A stretch of 64,000 nucleotides of DNA, taken from Filomicrobium insigne (GTDB taxonomy: Bacteria > Pseudomonadota > Alphaproteobacteria > Rhizobiales > Hyphomicrobiaceae). The notes below the pieces were generated by a model. The model ran no database searches and was not told the origin of the DNA. It saw only the letters and a program-made list of their open reading frames with translations. Each line of letters begins with the position of its first letter. Within the stretch, counting starts at the first letter, position 1. Positions 15,945 to 24,744 of this stretch are shown one piece after another. The stretch covers positions 496,001 through 560,000 of the forward strand of contig NZ_FNJC01000001.1 of assembly GCF_900104305.1 (NCBI RefSeq). Reading direction: 5' to 3'. Made by a program: the position numbers and the translations under genes.

Positions 15945-17831
15945 ATGGCCACTATCATAACGGTGCATGGCACCTTTGCTCATTACACGACGGGCTTAGA
16001 GCATGATGCTGCGACGGCGGCAGACAGCCTGCAATGGTGGCAACCCGGCAGCACATTTGCGAAGCACGCTCAGCAGCTTGTCAGTAGTGATTCCAGCGAT
16101 GTCACGTTCACACCGTTCGTCTGGAGCGGCGACAACAGTGAGTTAACGCGGCGCGCTGCTGGCACCCGGCTGCTTAAGCAGATGAAAGAACTGGAAGATC
16201 GCCAGGAACCCTATTGTGTTATCGGACATAGCCATGGCGGATCGGTGATCGCATCAGCGCTGATGGAGAGCGCCGCGCAACGCGTGCCTCTGGAACACCT
16301 CAAGAAATGGATCACTGTTGGAACGCCGTTCGTGGAATTGCGCAAAGAGCGGCTGCTGTTCCTCCGGCTTCCCATCTTGTTGAAGGCGATCTTCATCGCC
16401 TCCCTGATGCTGCTGCTCATGTTCTCCATTTCGAGCGTGGCCGAGGTTTTCGACGGCGGGTGGGAAGACACGCTCGAGAGTCAATTACAGCGATACGGTA
16501 TTTCCATGGGCTTGATGGCTCTGCCGTTTGTCGTGTTTGTCGGGATCACAAAGTATTTGGACAGGCGGCAACTTTTCTTTTATCGCCCGGGGGTCATCAA
16601 GAGGGCGCGGGAAAAGTTCAGCGAACGCTGGCTGCCACTTCTGCACCCGGACGATGAAGCGGTGCATGGGCTTAGTTCTCTGCGCACGGTGAAGTTCAAC
16701 ATCTTTCACAATACGTTTGCGGTGCCATTTTTCTCGCTGGCCTCGGTGTTCATTCTTCCGATCGCGTACTTTTATCTGATCGCCTCCCCGACCCACATGG
16801 TGGGGATTACCAACTTTCTGCGGGACAATGTCTACGCGACCGAAAACTTCGAGCGCACCGAAGCCGCGATGATGGATTCCCGAAGAAAAATACGAGATCT
16901 AAGACGCCAGATCCGGCAGGCACAGGACAAGTTGGATAACGCTGATACGGACCTTAGGGCCGTTCTCAATGCCCGGACTGAAATCAAGCAGTTGCGGGAG
17001 CAGCTTCGGGGTATCCGGCAGGAACTGCACCAGGACTATCCCAACCTCGTACAAGTGCAACGCACCCGACGTTTTCATCGACGCTTCCTTGAACGTGACG
17101 GAAAACCCTGCGAGGGCGGGACGCTTTGCGGTGGCGGCCATGATATACTGCTTAACAGCAGGCTGATGTATCACCTCGTCACTGACGAAGCTTCGAGTTG
17201 GCTGGTCGACGAAGAGGTTCGGGAAGGCGCGTTCGGCAACCTTATACGCTTTGCTATGCCTATCGTGTTGGTCCCGGTCGTGTTCGGTATCGTCGCGGTC
17301 TTGATGGTGCTGCTGGTGCAGTTGCTGGCGGGGTTGTTCAGCTCATTCGCCAGCCGGCGGCTCGATGACCTAACGTGGTTCGAAGTGCAGCGCTCAGCGC
17401 TTGGCAATGATGCCGAAGCCGAGATCGCCGTTGGGGCCAATGCGCACCCGTCCTGGATCGACCGTATGCCGCGGACGCTTCCCCCTGAGCTGGCCCGAAA
17501 GATAACGGAACGCAGCAACCGTGAAATGATGACTTCGCTCGGCAAGTTCCGTAACGCCATCAGCGAGTTGGCTTTTGCAGAAGGTAACGAAGGGCAAATT
17601 GCCAAGGCGCTCGACTTCCTGACCTGGCGTGAACTTATTCACACATCGTATTTCGACGTTCCGGAATTCCGTAAGTTTGTCTCGGTCACCGTTAGCCAGC
17701 TCGATGGCTTCCAACCCAACGAAGTCCTCCGCAACGATCCGGAATATGCGGCGACGCTGCGCTGGCTAAAAGAGGTTACACCTCAGCCGCCGACGACCGA
17801 GGACCTACAGACGCAGCCGGCAGCGGCCTAA
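15945..17831 (+). CDS. Membrane alpha/beta-hydrolase with coiled-coil region, function unknown
   Basis: A 628-residue protein. It starts at once with ITVHGTFAHYTTG (the HG oxyanion block of serine hydrolases) and has CVIGHSHGGSVIA near residue 95, a lipase-type GHSHGG nucleophile elbow. Two hydrophobic segments follow (about 145-165 and 185-205), then a third near 265-285, a charged coiled coil (about 305-360) rich in Arg/Glu/Gln, a fourth hydrophobic block near 435-460, and a C-terminal soluble domain. The hydrolase core is therefore cytoplasmic or membrane-facing and fused to a membrane scaffold. No signal peptide is present. The neighbours do not point to a substrate. A lipase or esterase role is inferred from the elbow only; the rest of the protein matches no family I recognise. 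Confidence 0.75.
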   Translation: MATIITVHGTFAHYTTGLEHDAATAADSLQWWQPGSTFAKHAQQLVSSDSSDVTFTPFVWSGDNSELTRRAAGTRLLKQMKELEDRQEPYCVIGHSHGGSVIASALMESAAQRVPLEHLKKWITVGTPFVELRKERLLFLRLPILLKAIFIASLMLLLMFSISSVAEVFDGGWEDTLESQLQRYGISMGLMALPFVVFVGITKYLDRRQLFFYRPGVIKRAREKFSERWLPLLHPDDEAVHGLSSLRTVKFNIFHNTFAVPFFSLASVFILPIAYFYLIASPTHMVGITNFLRDNVYATENFERTEAAMMDSRRKIRDLRRQIRQAQDKLDNADTDLRAVLNARTEIKQLREQLRGIRQELHQDYPNLVQVQRTRRFHRRFLERDGKPCEGGTLCGGGHDILLNSRLMYHLVTDEASSWLVDEEVREGAFGNLIRFAMPIVLVPVVFGIVAVLMVLLVQLLAGLFSSFASRRLDDLTWFEVQRSALGNDAEAEIAVGANAHPSWIDRMPRTLPPELARKITERSNREMMTSLGKFRNAISELAFAEGNEGQIAKALDFLTWRELIHTSYFDVPEFRKFVSVTVSQLDGFQPNEVLRNDPEYAATLRWLKEVTPQPPTTEDLQTQPAAA

Positions 17832-17868
17832 GCTTGGCCGGGACTGGAGAGGGAGGCTGTGAGTGCCG

Positions 17869-18834
17869 TCAGGACCGTTCAATGAGACGGCTCAAGCGCC
17901 ACGTTTCTTCCTGCACGCGGATGTCGGCGAGCATCCGATCAATCAACAGGCATGTTCTCTTGAACAGGTCTGAACCTCGCCGATAATCGGCCGAGGCGAA
18001 GAAGTCGATCCGCCCGGCCTTGAAGAGGTCAACGCATTTCTTGCGCGATTTCCCCGGCGGATAGACCGCGACGGCGTGACCACCATTCTTCCGCATCACG
18101 GCCATCGATGGCACGTCGGTGTCACCGTCGCCGAAGTAAATCATATTGGAAAACGGGATGGGACGGCTGTCCTCGTCCATGTGCTGATTGATGTTTTCGC
18201 CAAGATCCTCGACGCCCTTGTTGATCCGGAACAGATACTGCGTTTTGCCGGTGTCCGTGATGACGCGTTTCGGATAGGGCAGATCGTAAGCTTCGAACCA
18301 ATATTCGGACGCAAATACATTGTGGAAGTTCGAATAGATCGGCGTGCCTTCTACGATCTCGGTCAAGCCTGAAGAAATCAGGTAATGACGAAGCGTGACG
18401 CCATTGCTCTCGGCGCGCAAGGAAACGTAGTCGGAGATGGCGGCGAACCATTCCGCGACGCCCTCGAAAAGTTCGACATCCTTGCCCTGCGCCACGAGAT
18501 CTTCGCGATCAATCCTGACGCCAGCTGCCTTCGCCTTTTTGTAGAGCAGGTGCATGTAGGTGATCAACGGATCCGCGCCATGCTCCCGCGCCAGCCGGTT
18601 CGTCTCGGCCCAGAACTCCGCCGCATCAATTCCGATCTTAGGGAGAAACGCGTATTCCTGCATGGGGCGCGGGGAGAGCGTACCATCGAAGTCGTAGACG
18701 AGAGCGATGATCTTTTTGGAAAAGGTTGCCTTGGATGCCGATTTGGATGAAGCGCTCGGCTTGCCGCGGCGAGGCCGCTCGGGGGCTTCGCCAGCCACGT
18801 GCGAATCTATGTCGTCCTTCGCGCGTTCTGTCAT
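17869..18834 (-). CDS. HAD-superfamily phosphatase (phosphoserine phosphatase-like)
   Basis: The HAD core is visible: LVYDFDGTLSP (motif I, DxDGT), SSGLTEIVEG (motif II), a lysine in YPKRVITDTGKTQ, and FGDGDTDVPSM (motif IV, acidic pair). A long helical cap lies between motifs I and II, as in the phosphoserine phosphatase-like subgroup. The first 45 residues are Ser/Lys-rich and probably disordered. The ATG at 18834 is preferred over the one at 18849, as it follows GGGGGCGAG; this gives 321 residues. It probably hydrolyses a small phosphorylated metabolite, not identifiable here. It lies 37 bases from the convergent hydrolase gene. Confidence 0.85.
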   Translation of the reverse strand: MTERAKDDIDSHVAGEAPERPRRGKPSASSKSASKATFSKKIIALVYDFDGTLSPRPMQEYAFLPKIGIDAAEFWAETNRLAREHGADPLITYMHLLYKKAKAAGVRIDREDLVAQGKDVELFEGVAEWFAAISDYVSLRAESNGVTLRHYLISSGLTEIVEGTPIYSNFHNVFASEYWFEAYDLPYPKRVITDTGKTQYLFRINKGVEDLGENINQHMDEDSRPIPFSNMIYFGDGDTDVPSMAVMRKNGGHAVAVYPPGKSRKKCVDLFKAGRIDFFASADYRRGSDLFKRTCLLIDRMLADIRVQEETWRLSRLIERS

Positions 18835-18933
18835 TGCTCGCCCCCGCATCCGGTATCTTCAGTGAACCGCCTCCCGAAGCTCATCCGATTCGGAGGGCGG
18901 AATGAAGACGTCCTTTATCCACCTGAGCTGGCT

Positions 18934-19593
18934 TCAGCCCTTACAATCGGGATCATTGCAGCACTCCCCATCATGGTGATGGTGGTGCGCATGGTCGTGA
19001 TGATGATGGTGGTCATGGTCGTGGCCGCAGCAATTGCCGTCATGATCATGGTGTTGATGCGGTTCCACCAGAGTGGCACGCAGCATCCGTTCGATCGCGA
19101 TCGACGTCTCGCGCGGTGCGTTGGGATGTTCAATTGCCAGCCCCATGACCTCGGCAGCGATCCGGATATCGGTTGCTTCACCAAGGTACGCTCTGCGGAG
19201 GCGTCCCTGGCGGTCAAAAATCAAAATTGAGGGCGTTCCCTGCAGCTCGTAGGCCGCCATCGTTGCGGTGCGTTCCGAGCCTGGTACGTCACGATCAAGC
19301 GCAATCGGGAAGATCAGCCCCTGGTTCTGGACGAACTCCTCAAGCTTTTCGCGCGTTTGCCCCTCCTTGTTCTCAAACGGGGCATTGAGGCCGAGAACAA
19401 CAGCCTGCGAAGGATCAAGGCCTTCTGCGAGTCGTTGAGCTTGCGGCAAAGCATGGCTCAGACTCCCAGGACAGTGAGTCTGAAACACGTAAAGGACAGC
19501 CACGCGCCCTTTCAGTTTTTCGAGCGTCGGTTCGTCGTCGACATTCAGCCAGCCCGCGACATCAAGTTTTGGTGGAGATTCGGGATCGAACAT
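18934..19593 (-). CDS. Thioredoxin-fold redoxin with His/Cys-rich metal-binding tail
   Basis: Residues 10-165 form a thioredoxin-like domain: VAVLYVFQTHCPGSLSHALPQ holds a single active-site cysteine in a CPGS motif instead of CxxC, and GTPSILIFDRQGRLRRAYLG contains the conserved cis-proline. The last 45 residues are extraordinary: 17 histidines and 5 cysteines alternate with aspartate and glycine, as in metallochaperones and nickel, zinc or copper storage proteins. This suggests a cytoplasmic redox protein that also binds or delivers metal. No signal peptide is present. It lies between the HAD phosphatase and the NAGGN operon on the same strand. Domain identity is good; the metal role is inferred from composition. 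Confidence 0.8.
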   Translation of the reverse strand: MFDPESPPKLDVAGWLNVDDEPTLEKLKGRVAVLYVFQTHCPGSLSHALPQAQRLAEGLDPSQAVVLGLNAPFENKEGQTREKLEEFVQNQGLIFPIALDRDVPGSERTATMAAYELQGTPSILIFDRQGRLRRAYLGEATDIRIAAEVMGLAIEHPNAPRETSIAIERMLRATLVEPHQHHDHDGNCCGHDHDHHHHHDHAHHHHHDGECCNDPDCKG

Positions 19594-19738
19594 AGAGGCA
19601 GTGTCCTCGCCTGAGTGCTGTCGTGCCGATCACCAAGGGATGCGAGACCGGATTCTCGCTCAGGCTTGGCACGAGCAATAGTGGCAACACAAGCCCATTT
19701 TTACTGCGTATTCGCTATAAAAACGGCCGAGCTCTCGT

Positions 19739-20899
19739 TCAGGCTTCCTCTTCCGCCTTCTCAGGCAGTTCGATGTCCGCTTCAGCCTCTGTCATCGGCT
19801 GCGTCGTGAATCCTGCCAAGCTGCCGGTTTCGTGGGCATCACGCCTGATTTCGACTGGGCTGGACAGGTACGCGGTCACCAGTTCCGCCACGGATCGTAG
19901 CGCATTCATATGGATGCGTTCATAGCCGTGGGAGGCGTCGATGCCGAAAGTTATCAGAGCCGTTCGAACATCGTGGCCTGCTTCAAGAGCCGATGCGCTA
20001 TCAGAGCGATAGTGGCGGAAAATGTCCTTCTGATAGCGGATGTCGTTTTCCTGGCAAAGCCGCACCATCTTCTTGGTGAGATGATAGTCGAAAGGTCCAC
20101 TTTGATCGGCCATAGCGATTGTCACGCCGAATTCGGACGAGTTCTGGCCTGGTGCTGAGGTGCCGTTATCCACGGCCACCATCGATGCGATATCGCTCGT
20201 CAGCACAGATGCGGCCCCGATGCCGACCTCCTCGGCGATCGTAAATACCCAATGCGCATCAAGCTCGAGCTCTATCTTTTCTTCGCGCATTGCGCGCAGT
20301 GCCGCCAACATCAGAGCGACGCCAGCCTTATTGTCGAGATGACGCGAAACGATGTAGCCGTTTTCCAAAAACTCAGGTTGAGGATCAATCGCGATGATAT
20401 CGCCGACCTCAATCCCAAGCTTTTCGAGCTCAGTGTCATTTCGGGATAAAGCGTCGATCCTGACCTCAACGTGCTGCCAGCCGACTGGCGCAGTATCGAC
20501 TTCGTCAGCGTAGGTATGGCCCGATGCTTTCAATGGCAGGACGGTGCCGCGGTAGCTTCCCGCGTCTGAAAATATCGTAACGCGCGCACCTTCCGCGAAG
20601 CGCGCCGACCAACAGCCGATTGGCACGACCTCCAGTCGCCCATTGTCCTTAAGTTGCTTGACTTGTGCTCCGAGCGTATCGACGTGAGAAATAATGGCGC
20701 GCGCGCCATGAGGACTTTTGCCTTTCAAGGTGGCGCGAATTGCACCCCGGCGCGTCAACTCAAAGGGTACGCCAATCTCTTTGAGCTCACGACAGACCAT
20801 CCTGACAATCATGTCCGTGTAGCCCGTCGGGCTAGGTATTTGCAGTAGTCTCGCGAGTGTGTCGCCTAGGTATTCCGTGTCGATGTTAAGTCTTGGCAT
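19739..20899 (-). CDS. M42-family peptidase of the NAGGN osmoprotectant system
   Basis: A 386-residue M42 aminopeptidase-like protein. It has ISHVDTLGAQVKQL, SRHLDNKAGVALMLAAL (metal-binding D and catalytic region) and FTIAEEVGIGAAS with the catalytic Glu pair. The subfamily TIGR03106 always travels with the two biosynthetic genes for N-acetylglutaminylglutamine amide, and here it follows them directly. The true start is the ATG at 20899, preceded by a strong GAGGGACAG site and overlapping the end of the synthetase gene by 14 bases, so translation is coupled. It may trim or turn over the dipeptide osmolyte; that activity is inferred from context. Confidence 0.92.
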   Translation of the reverse strand: MPRLNIDTEYLGDTLARLLQIPSPTGYTDMIVRMVCRELKEIGVPFELTRRGAIRATLKGKSPHGARAIISHVDTLGAQVKQLKDNGRLEVVPIGCWSARFAEGARVTIFSDAGSYRGTVLPLKASGHTYADEVDTAPVGWQHVEVRIDALSRNDTELEKLGIEVGDIIAIDPQPEFLENGYIVSRHLDNKAGVALMLAALRAMREEKIELELDAHWVFTIAEEVGIGAASVLTSDIASMVAVDNGTSAPGQNSSEFGVTIAMADQSGPFDYHLTKKMVRLCQENDIRYQKDIFRHYRSDSASALEAGHDVRTALITFGIDASHGYERIHMNALRSVAELVTAYLSSPVEIRRDAHETGSLAGFTTQPMTEAEADIELPEKAEEEA

Positions 20900-22706
20900 C
20901 TGTCCCTCTGGCCAAAACCGCGCGAGCGGCGGCTGGGATTGAGTGGGGGAAAAGCAGATCAACGAAGCGTTCAGCTGTCGGCTGCGGTTCGTGGTTAGCG
21001 AGCCCCGGCCTTTCGTTCGCTTCGATAAAAGCATAGTCGGGCCGGTTCGGCGACTTCACGATAAAGTCGACGCCAACAACGGGGATGTCAATTGCACGGG
21101 CCACGCCAACGGCCGCCTCTATCAGCCTAGGATGCAATTCGTCGGTAACATCGTGAATTGTGCCACCCGTATGCAGATTAGCGGTCCGACGAACCTCAAG
21201 CTCCTGCCCCTGAGTTGGGACGTCATCCATATTGAAGCCTGCCCGACGAACCGTGCGAAATGTTTCTGCATCGAGAGGAATGCTTGACTCGCCGTGTGTC
21301 GCGGCGGCGCGGCGGCGGCTTTGCTTTTCGATCAGCTCTTCGATTGTGCATTCACCGTTCCCGACAATACGTGCCGGTCGGCGTATTGCCGCAGCGACGA
21401 CTTCGAAGCCGATCACGATTATGCGCAGATCAACGCCTTCGACCATTTCTTCAATAACGATCCCGTCCGAGATCTTGCGTGCGGCGGTAATGGCGTCCTC
21501 AACTTCCTCCCGGCTGGTCAGGCCAACGGCCACGCCCCGTCCCTGTTCACCGCGGGCCGGTTTCACGACAACGGATTTGTGGTCCTTCAAGAACCCGTCC
21601 AATCGGCCGTCTTTCAGAGAGTCGCTACTGCGTTGATACATCTGTGCGGGTGTAGAAATTCCCGCCGCTTCCACAACACGACGCGTCACGGATTTGTCGT
21701 CGCAGATTTGAACCGCGACACCGCTCGTGAGATCCGACAAACTTTCGCGGCAACGAATACTGCGGCCTCCCAACGTCAAGCGGAAGAAACCGCCCTCGGC
21801 ATCCGTCACTTCCACGTTGATGCCGCGCCGCATAGCCTCGTTGACGATGATTTCTGAATAGGGATTGAGCCCTTCGATATGCTCGGATCCAATGAACAGC
21901 TTTTCGTTGATCTGGTTCTTACGTTTTATGGTGAAGTAGGGGACGCGTACAAAGCCGAGCTTTTCGTACAGTGCAATAGCCTGCTCGTTGTCATGAAGTA
22001 CGGACAGGTCGAGATAGTGCGCTCGTTGCGCTTGGAACTGATCAGCGAGACGACGTACTAAAGCCTCTCCGATGCGCGGGTGGCGCGCTTGGGGATCAAC
22101 CGCCAAGCACCAGAGCGACGACCCACGCTCGGCGTCATTGAAGGCGCGGGAGTGGTCTACCCCAGTGATCGATCCCAGGACATCTCCGGTCACTTCATCT
22201 TCAGCAACGAAGACTGTGAGGCTTCGGCTGTCCCGCAATGACCAGAAAAATTCGGGCGGAACAGGAACCATGTGGCGCGCTGAGTAGATCGCATTAACCT
22301 GCTGCGCGTCGTGCAGGGATGTAAGCCGGCGCACGAAAAAGCCGGCATATTTGGTCGGTGGAGACTCGTAATTTGTCAGGTCCAGCCGATAGGTATGGGA
22401 GGGGTCGAGGAACAGCTCTTGTGGTGCGGTCGAAAGCACGACATGCGGGTCGGCTACGTAGGCTGCGATATCTCTCCGATCAGGGCGCTCTGCACGCATC
22501 GCCTCGGCCAGGGCACTTGGATCCTCAAAAGTCTGGCCAAACAGCAAACGCCCCCAGCCACAATCAATCAGTGCATTTTTAATGGGTTTCGCTTCTGGGG
22601 CTAAACCTGTCTCGCTCTGTTCAGAGATGGCACCGGAGGCTTCCACCCCGCTAGGAGCCTGCGCATCCTCGCGGGGGCGGTTCGAAAGTTGTATACTCTG
22701 CGCCAC
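20886..22706 (-). CDS. ngg: N-acetylglutaminylglutamine synthetase
   Basis: A 606-residue fusion protein. An N-terminal GNAT acetyltransferase (about residues 110-270, with SLWCLAVDPQARHPRIGEALVRR as the acetyl-CoA site) precedes an ATP-grasp ligase (about 290-600, with VVKPARGEQGRGVAVGL and the final FIEANERPGL metal-binding region). This layout is specific to the NAGGN synthetase family (TIGR03103). The enzyme acetylates and joins two glutamine units into the dipeptide precursor of the compatible solute N-acetylglutaminylglutamine amide. It starts 31 bases after the amidotransferase stop, making the second gene of the operon. Confidence 0.95.
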   Translation of the reverse strand: MAQSIQLSNRPREDAQAPSGVEASGAISEQSETGLAPEAKPIKNALIDCGWGRLLFGQTFEDPSALAEAMRAERPDRRDIAAYVADPHVVLSTAPQELFLDPSHTYRLDLTNYESPPTKYAGFFVRRLTSLHDAQQVNAIYSARHMVPVPPEFFWSLRDSRSLTVFVAEDEVTGDVLGSITGVDHSRAFNDAERGSSLWCLAVDPQARHPRIGEALVRRLADQFQAQRAHYLDLSVLHDNEQAIALYEKLGFVRVPYFTIKRKNQINEKLFIGSEHIEGLNPYSEIIVNEAMRRGINVEVTDAEGGFFRLTLGGRSIRCRESLSDLTSGVAVQICDDKSVTRRVVEAAGISTPAQMYQRSSDSLKDGRLDGFLKDHKSVVVKPARGEQGRGVAVGLTSREEVEDAITAARKISDGIVIEEMVEGVDLRIIVIGFEVVAAAIRRPARIVGNGECTIEELIEKQSRRRAAATHGESSIPLDAETFRTVRRAGFNMDDVPTQGQELEVRRTANLHTGGTIHDVTDELHPRLIEAAVGVARAIDIPVVGVDFIVKSPNRPDYAFIEANERPGLANHEPQPTAERFVDLLFPHSIPAAARAVLARGTDAKT

Positions 22707-22737
22707 GACTCATTCCTTTACCTAGAACATCTTGGGT

Positions 22738-24513
22738 CTAAAGGTGGTGGGCCTGCAGCCACATCTCCAGTAGCGCAACCTGCCAGAGTTCGGAACCTCT
22801 GAGCGGCGTAATGTGCGCCTTTGGATCTGCAAATAGCTGGTCCAAGTAATTCTGCTGAAACAGGTTGCGTTGCTTTGCTGCGTCAGATGTCAACGCATCG
22901 CGAACCATGTCGAGATAAGGGCCATCGATGTACTTGAGCGCAGGAACGGGGAAATACCCCTTCTTGCGATCAATTACTTCTGACGGCACGACACGCCGCG
23001 CGGCCGCTTTCAAAACTCCTTTGCCACCATCCGCGAGCTTATGTTCAGGGGGAATGCGCGCGGCGAGTTCGACAAGCTCGTGATCGAGGAAGGGAACGCG
23101 AGCTTCCAAGCCCCAAGCCATCGTCATGTTGTCCACGCGCTTCACCGGATCGTCGACCAGCATCACGTTCGTATCAAGCCGTAGTGCGCGATCTACCGGA
23201 GTATCCGCACCTGGTTGGGCGAGGTGAGTGGCGACGTACTCCAAGGCCTCATCCCGGGGCGCATGCCAATCTTCATTCAAGTGGGTTTTCAGGCGCGCAT
23301 AGTCGCGATCGAAGAAGACACGGGCGTAATCGCCTGCCACGTCATTGGAGTTGGCGAGGGGCGGATACCAATGGTAACCGGCGAAGACTTCGTCAGCGCC
23401 CTGTCCCGATTGCACGACCTTGATGTGCTTTGAGACCTCCTGCGATAGGAGGTAGAAGCCAACGTTATCGTAGGAAACCATTGGTTCGGACATCGCAGCG
23501 ATGGTGCCCGGCAGCGCTTCCATCAAACGTTCGGACGGCACCATGATTTTATGGTGATCGGTTTCGAAACGTTTTGCGATCAAGTCCGAGTAGATGAACT
23601 CGTCGCCCTTTTCTCCGTGCGCTTCTTCGAAGCCAACCGAAAACGTCATCAGGCCGTGCTGACCAGCCTCGGCTAGAAGCGCCACGATGACGCTGGAATC
23701 GACACCACCAGACAGCAGCACGCCGACGGGGACATCAGCGACCATACGACGGCTGACCGCCTTGCGAAGCTGGTCCAGCACACGGTCGGTCCAGTCTTCC
23801 GCCGTCAAACCGGCGTCTTCAGTGTGCCGAGCAAGGAATGGCTGCCAATATCGATGCTCTGTCGACCTGCCGTCCGCTTCGATGACACGGACCGTCGCTG
23901 GCGGCAGTTTCTTGACCCCATTAATGATCGTACGCGGTGGCGGAACCACGGCGTGAAACGACATGTAGTGAGCGAGCGCGACGCGATCTATCGAGGTGTC
24001 AACGTCGCCCGCTGCGACCAACGCCGGGAGCGTCGATGCGAACCGTAATCTACCGTTAGTCTCCGAGAGATAGAGCGGCTTAATGCCGAAACGGTCGCGC
24101 GCGAGAATGACTTGGCCTGTTTCGCGATTGTGAATCGCAAAGGCGAACATGCCATTGAAGCGCTCGACGCAAGCCGGGCCCCACGCGTGGAAGGCCTTGA
24201 GGATAACCTCGGTGTCGCCGTGAGAAAAAAAGCGGTAACCGAGACCGGATAACTCCTCGCGGAGCGCGGGATAATTATAGATGCAGCCATTGAATGCGAT
24301 TTCGAGTCCGAGTTCGGAATCGATCATCGGCTGCGCAGACCTTTCCGACAGATCAATAATCTTGAGCCGTCGATGGCCTAAACCAACAGAGCCGCGCACA
24401 AATTGTCCGCTGGCATCGGGACCACGGGGACGCATGACGTCTGTCATGCGCGCGAGCGCAGACGGATCTGCGGATCCGCCTGAGTAATGAATTTCGCCGC
24501 AGATTCCGCACAT
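22738..24513 (-). CDS. asnO: N-acetylglutaminylglutamine amidotransferase (asparagine synthetase B-like)
   Basis: A 591-residue two-domain protein. The N-terminal class II glutamine amidotransferase domain starts MCGICGEI, with Cys2 as nucleophile. The C-terminal synthetase domain has the PP-loop LLSGGVDSSVIVALLAEAG and QSGQGADEVFAGY. It resembles asparagine synthetase B, but with ngg and the M42 gene it belongs to the TIGR03104 group, which amidates the NAGGN dipeptide. It is the first gene of the operon and is transcribed away from pckA. The 230-base upstream region carries a long imperfect inverted repeat listed separately. NAGGN accumulates under hyperosmotic stress in other bacteria, so osmotic induction is expected. 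Confidence 0.95.
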   Translation of the reverse strand: MCGICGEIHYSGGSADPSALARMTDVMRPRGPDASGQFVRGSVGLGHRRLKIIDLSERSAQPMIDSELGLEIAFNGCIYNYPALREELSGLGYRFFSHGDTEVILKAFHAWGPACVERFNGMFAFAIHNRETGQVILARDRFGIKPLYLSETNGRLRFASTLPALVAAGDVDTSIDRVALAHYMSFHAVVPPPRTIINGVKKLPPATVRVIEADGRSTEHRYWQPFLARHTEDAGLTAEDWTDRVLDQLRKAVSRRMVADVPVGVLLSGGVDSSVIVALLAEAGQHGLMTFSVGFEEAHGEKGDEFIYSDLIAKRFETDHHKIMVPSERLMEALPGTIAAMSEPMVSYDNVGFYLLSQEVSKHIKVVQSGQGADEVFAGYHWYPPLANSNDVAGDYARVFFDRDYARLKTHLNEDWHAPRDEALEYVATHLAQPGADTPVDRALRLDTNVMLVDDPVKRVDNMTMAWGLEARVPFLDHELVELAARIPPEHKLADGGKGVLKAAARRVVPSEVIDRKKGYFPVPALKYIDGPYLDMVRDALTSDAAKQRNLFQQNYLDQLFADPKAHITPLRGSELWQVALLEMWLQAHHL

Positions 24514-24620
24514 CGTGTGCGTCTGACCTCATTTGTTAAGTTGTTAGCTAGGTTCGAGAACGTAGCACGTTATGGGCAGGCCCGCAAAATTTGTGGCGCA
24601 ACGCATCATAAAAACGCGCA

Positions 24621-24714
24621 CGCCACCTGCATTCCGAAGTCCCTTCGAAGACTCGAACAACGCGCAAACGCGCAATTGGTTCAATTCTGAAGTGGACTTG
24701 GAACGCAGGTGGCG
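24621..24714. repeat. Long imperfect inverted repeat between asnO and pckA
   Basis: The 26-base arm at 24621-24646 (starting CGCCACCTGCATTCC) is the near reverse complement of 24689-24714 (ending GGAACGCAGGTGGCG). There is one substitution and two single-base indels across the arms, and a 42-base inner region holding smaller GCGC and AATTG dyads. It begins 31 bases past the pckA stop on the minus strand and lies about 110 bases upstream of asnO. It may act as a 3' RNA hairpin for pckA or be a relic of a small repeat element. Confidence 0.7.
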
Positions 24715-24744
24715 AAAGTGCTTAAAATCTCTTTCGTTATAGGC

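Noticed and set aside
18955-19080. ATG/GTG-rich repeat-like DNA, considered as a microsatellite or CRISPR-like array
   Set aside because: It is the coding sequence of the histidine/aspartate tail of the redoxin; the units are irregular and have no spacers.
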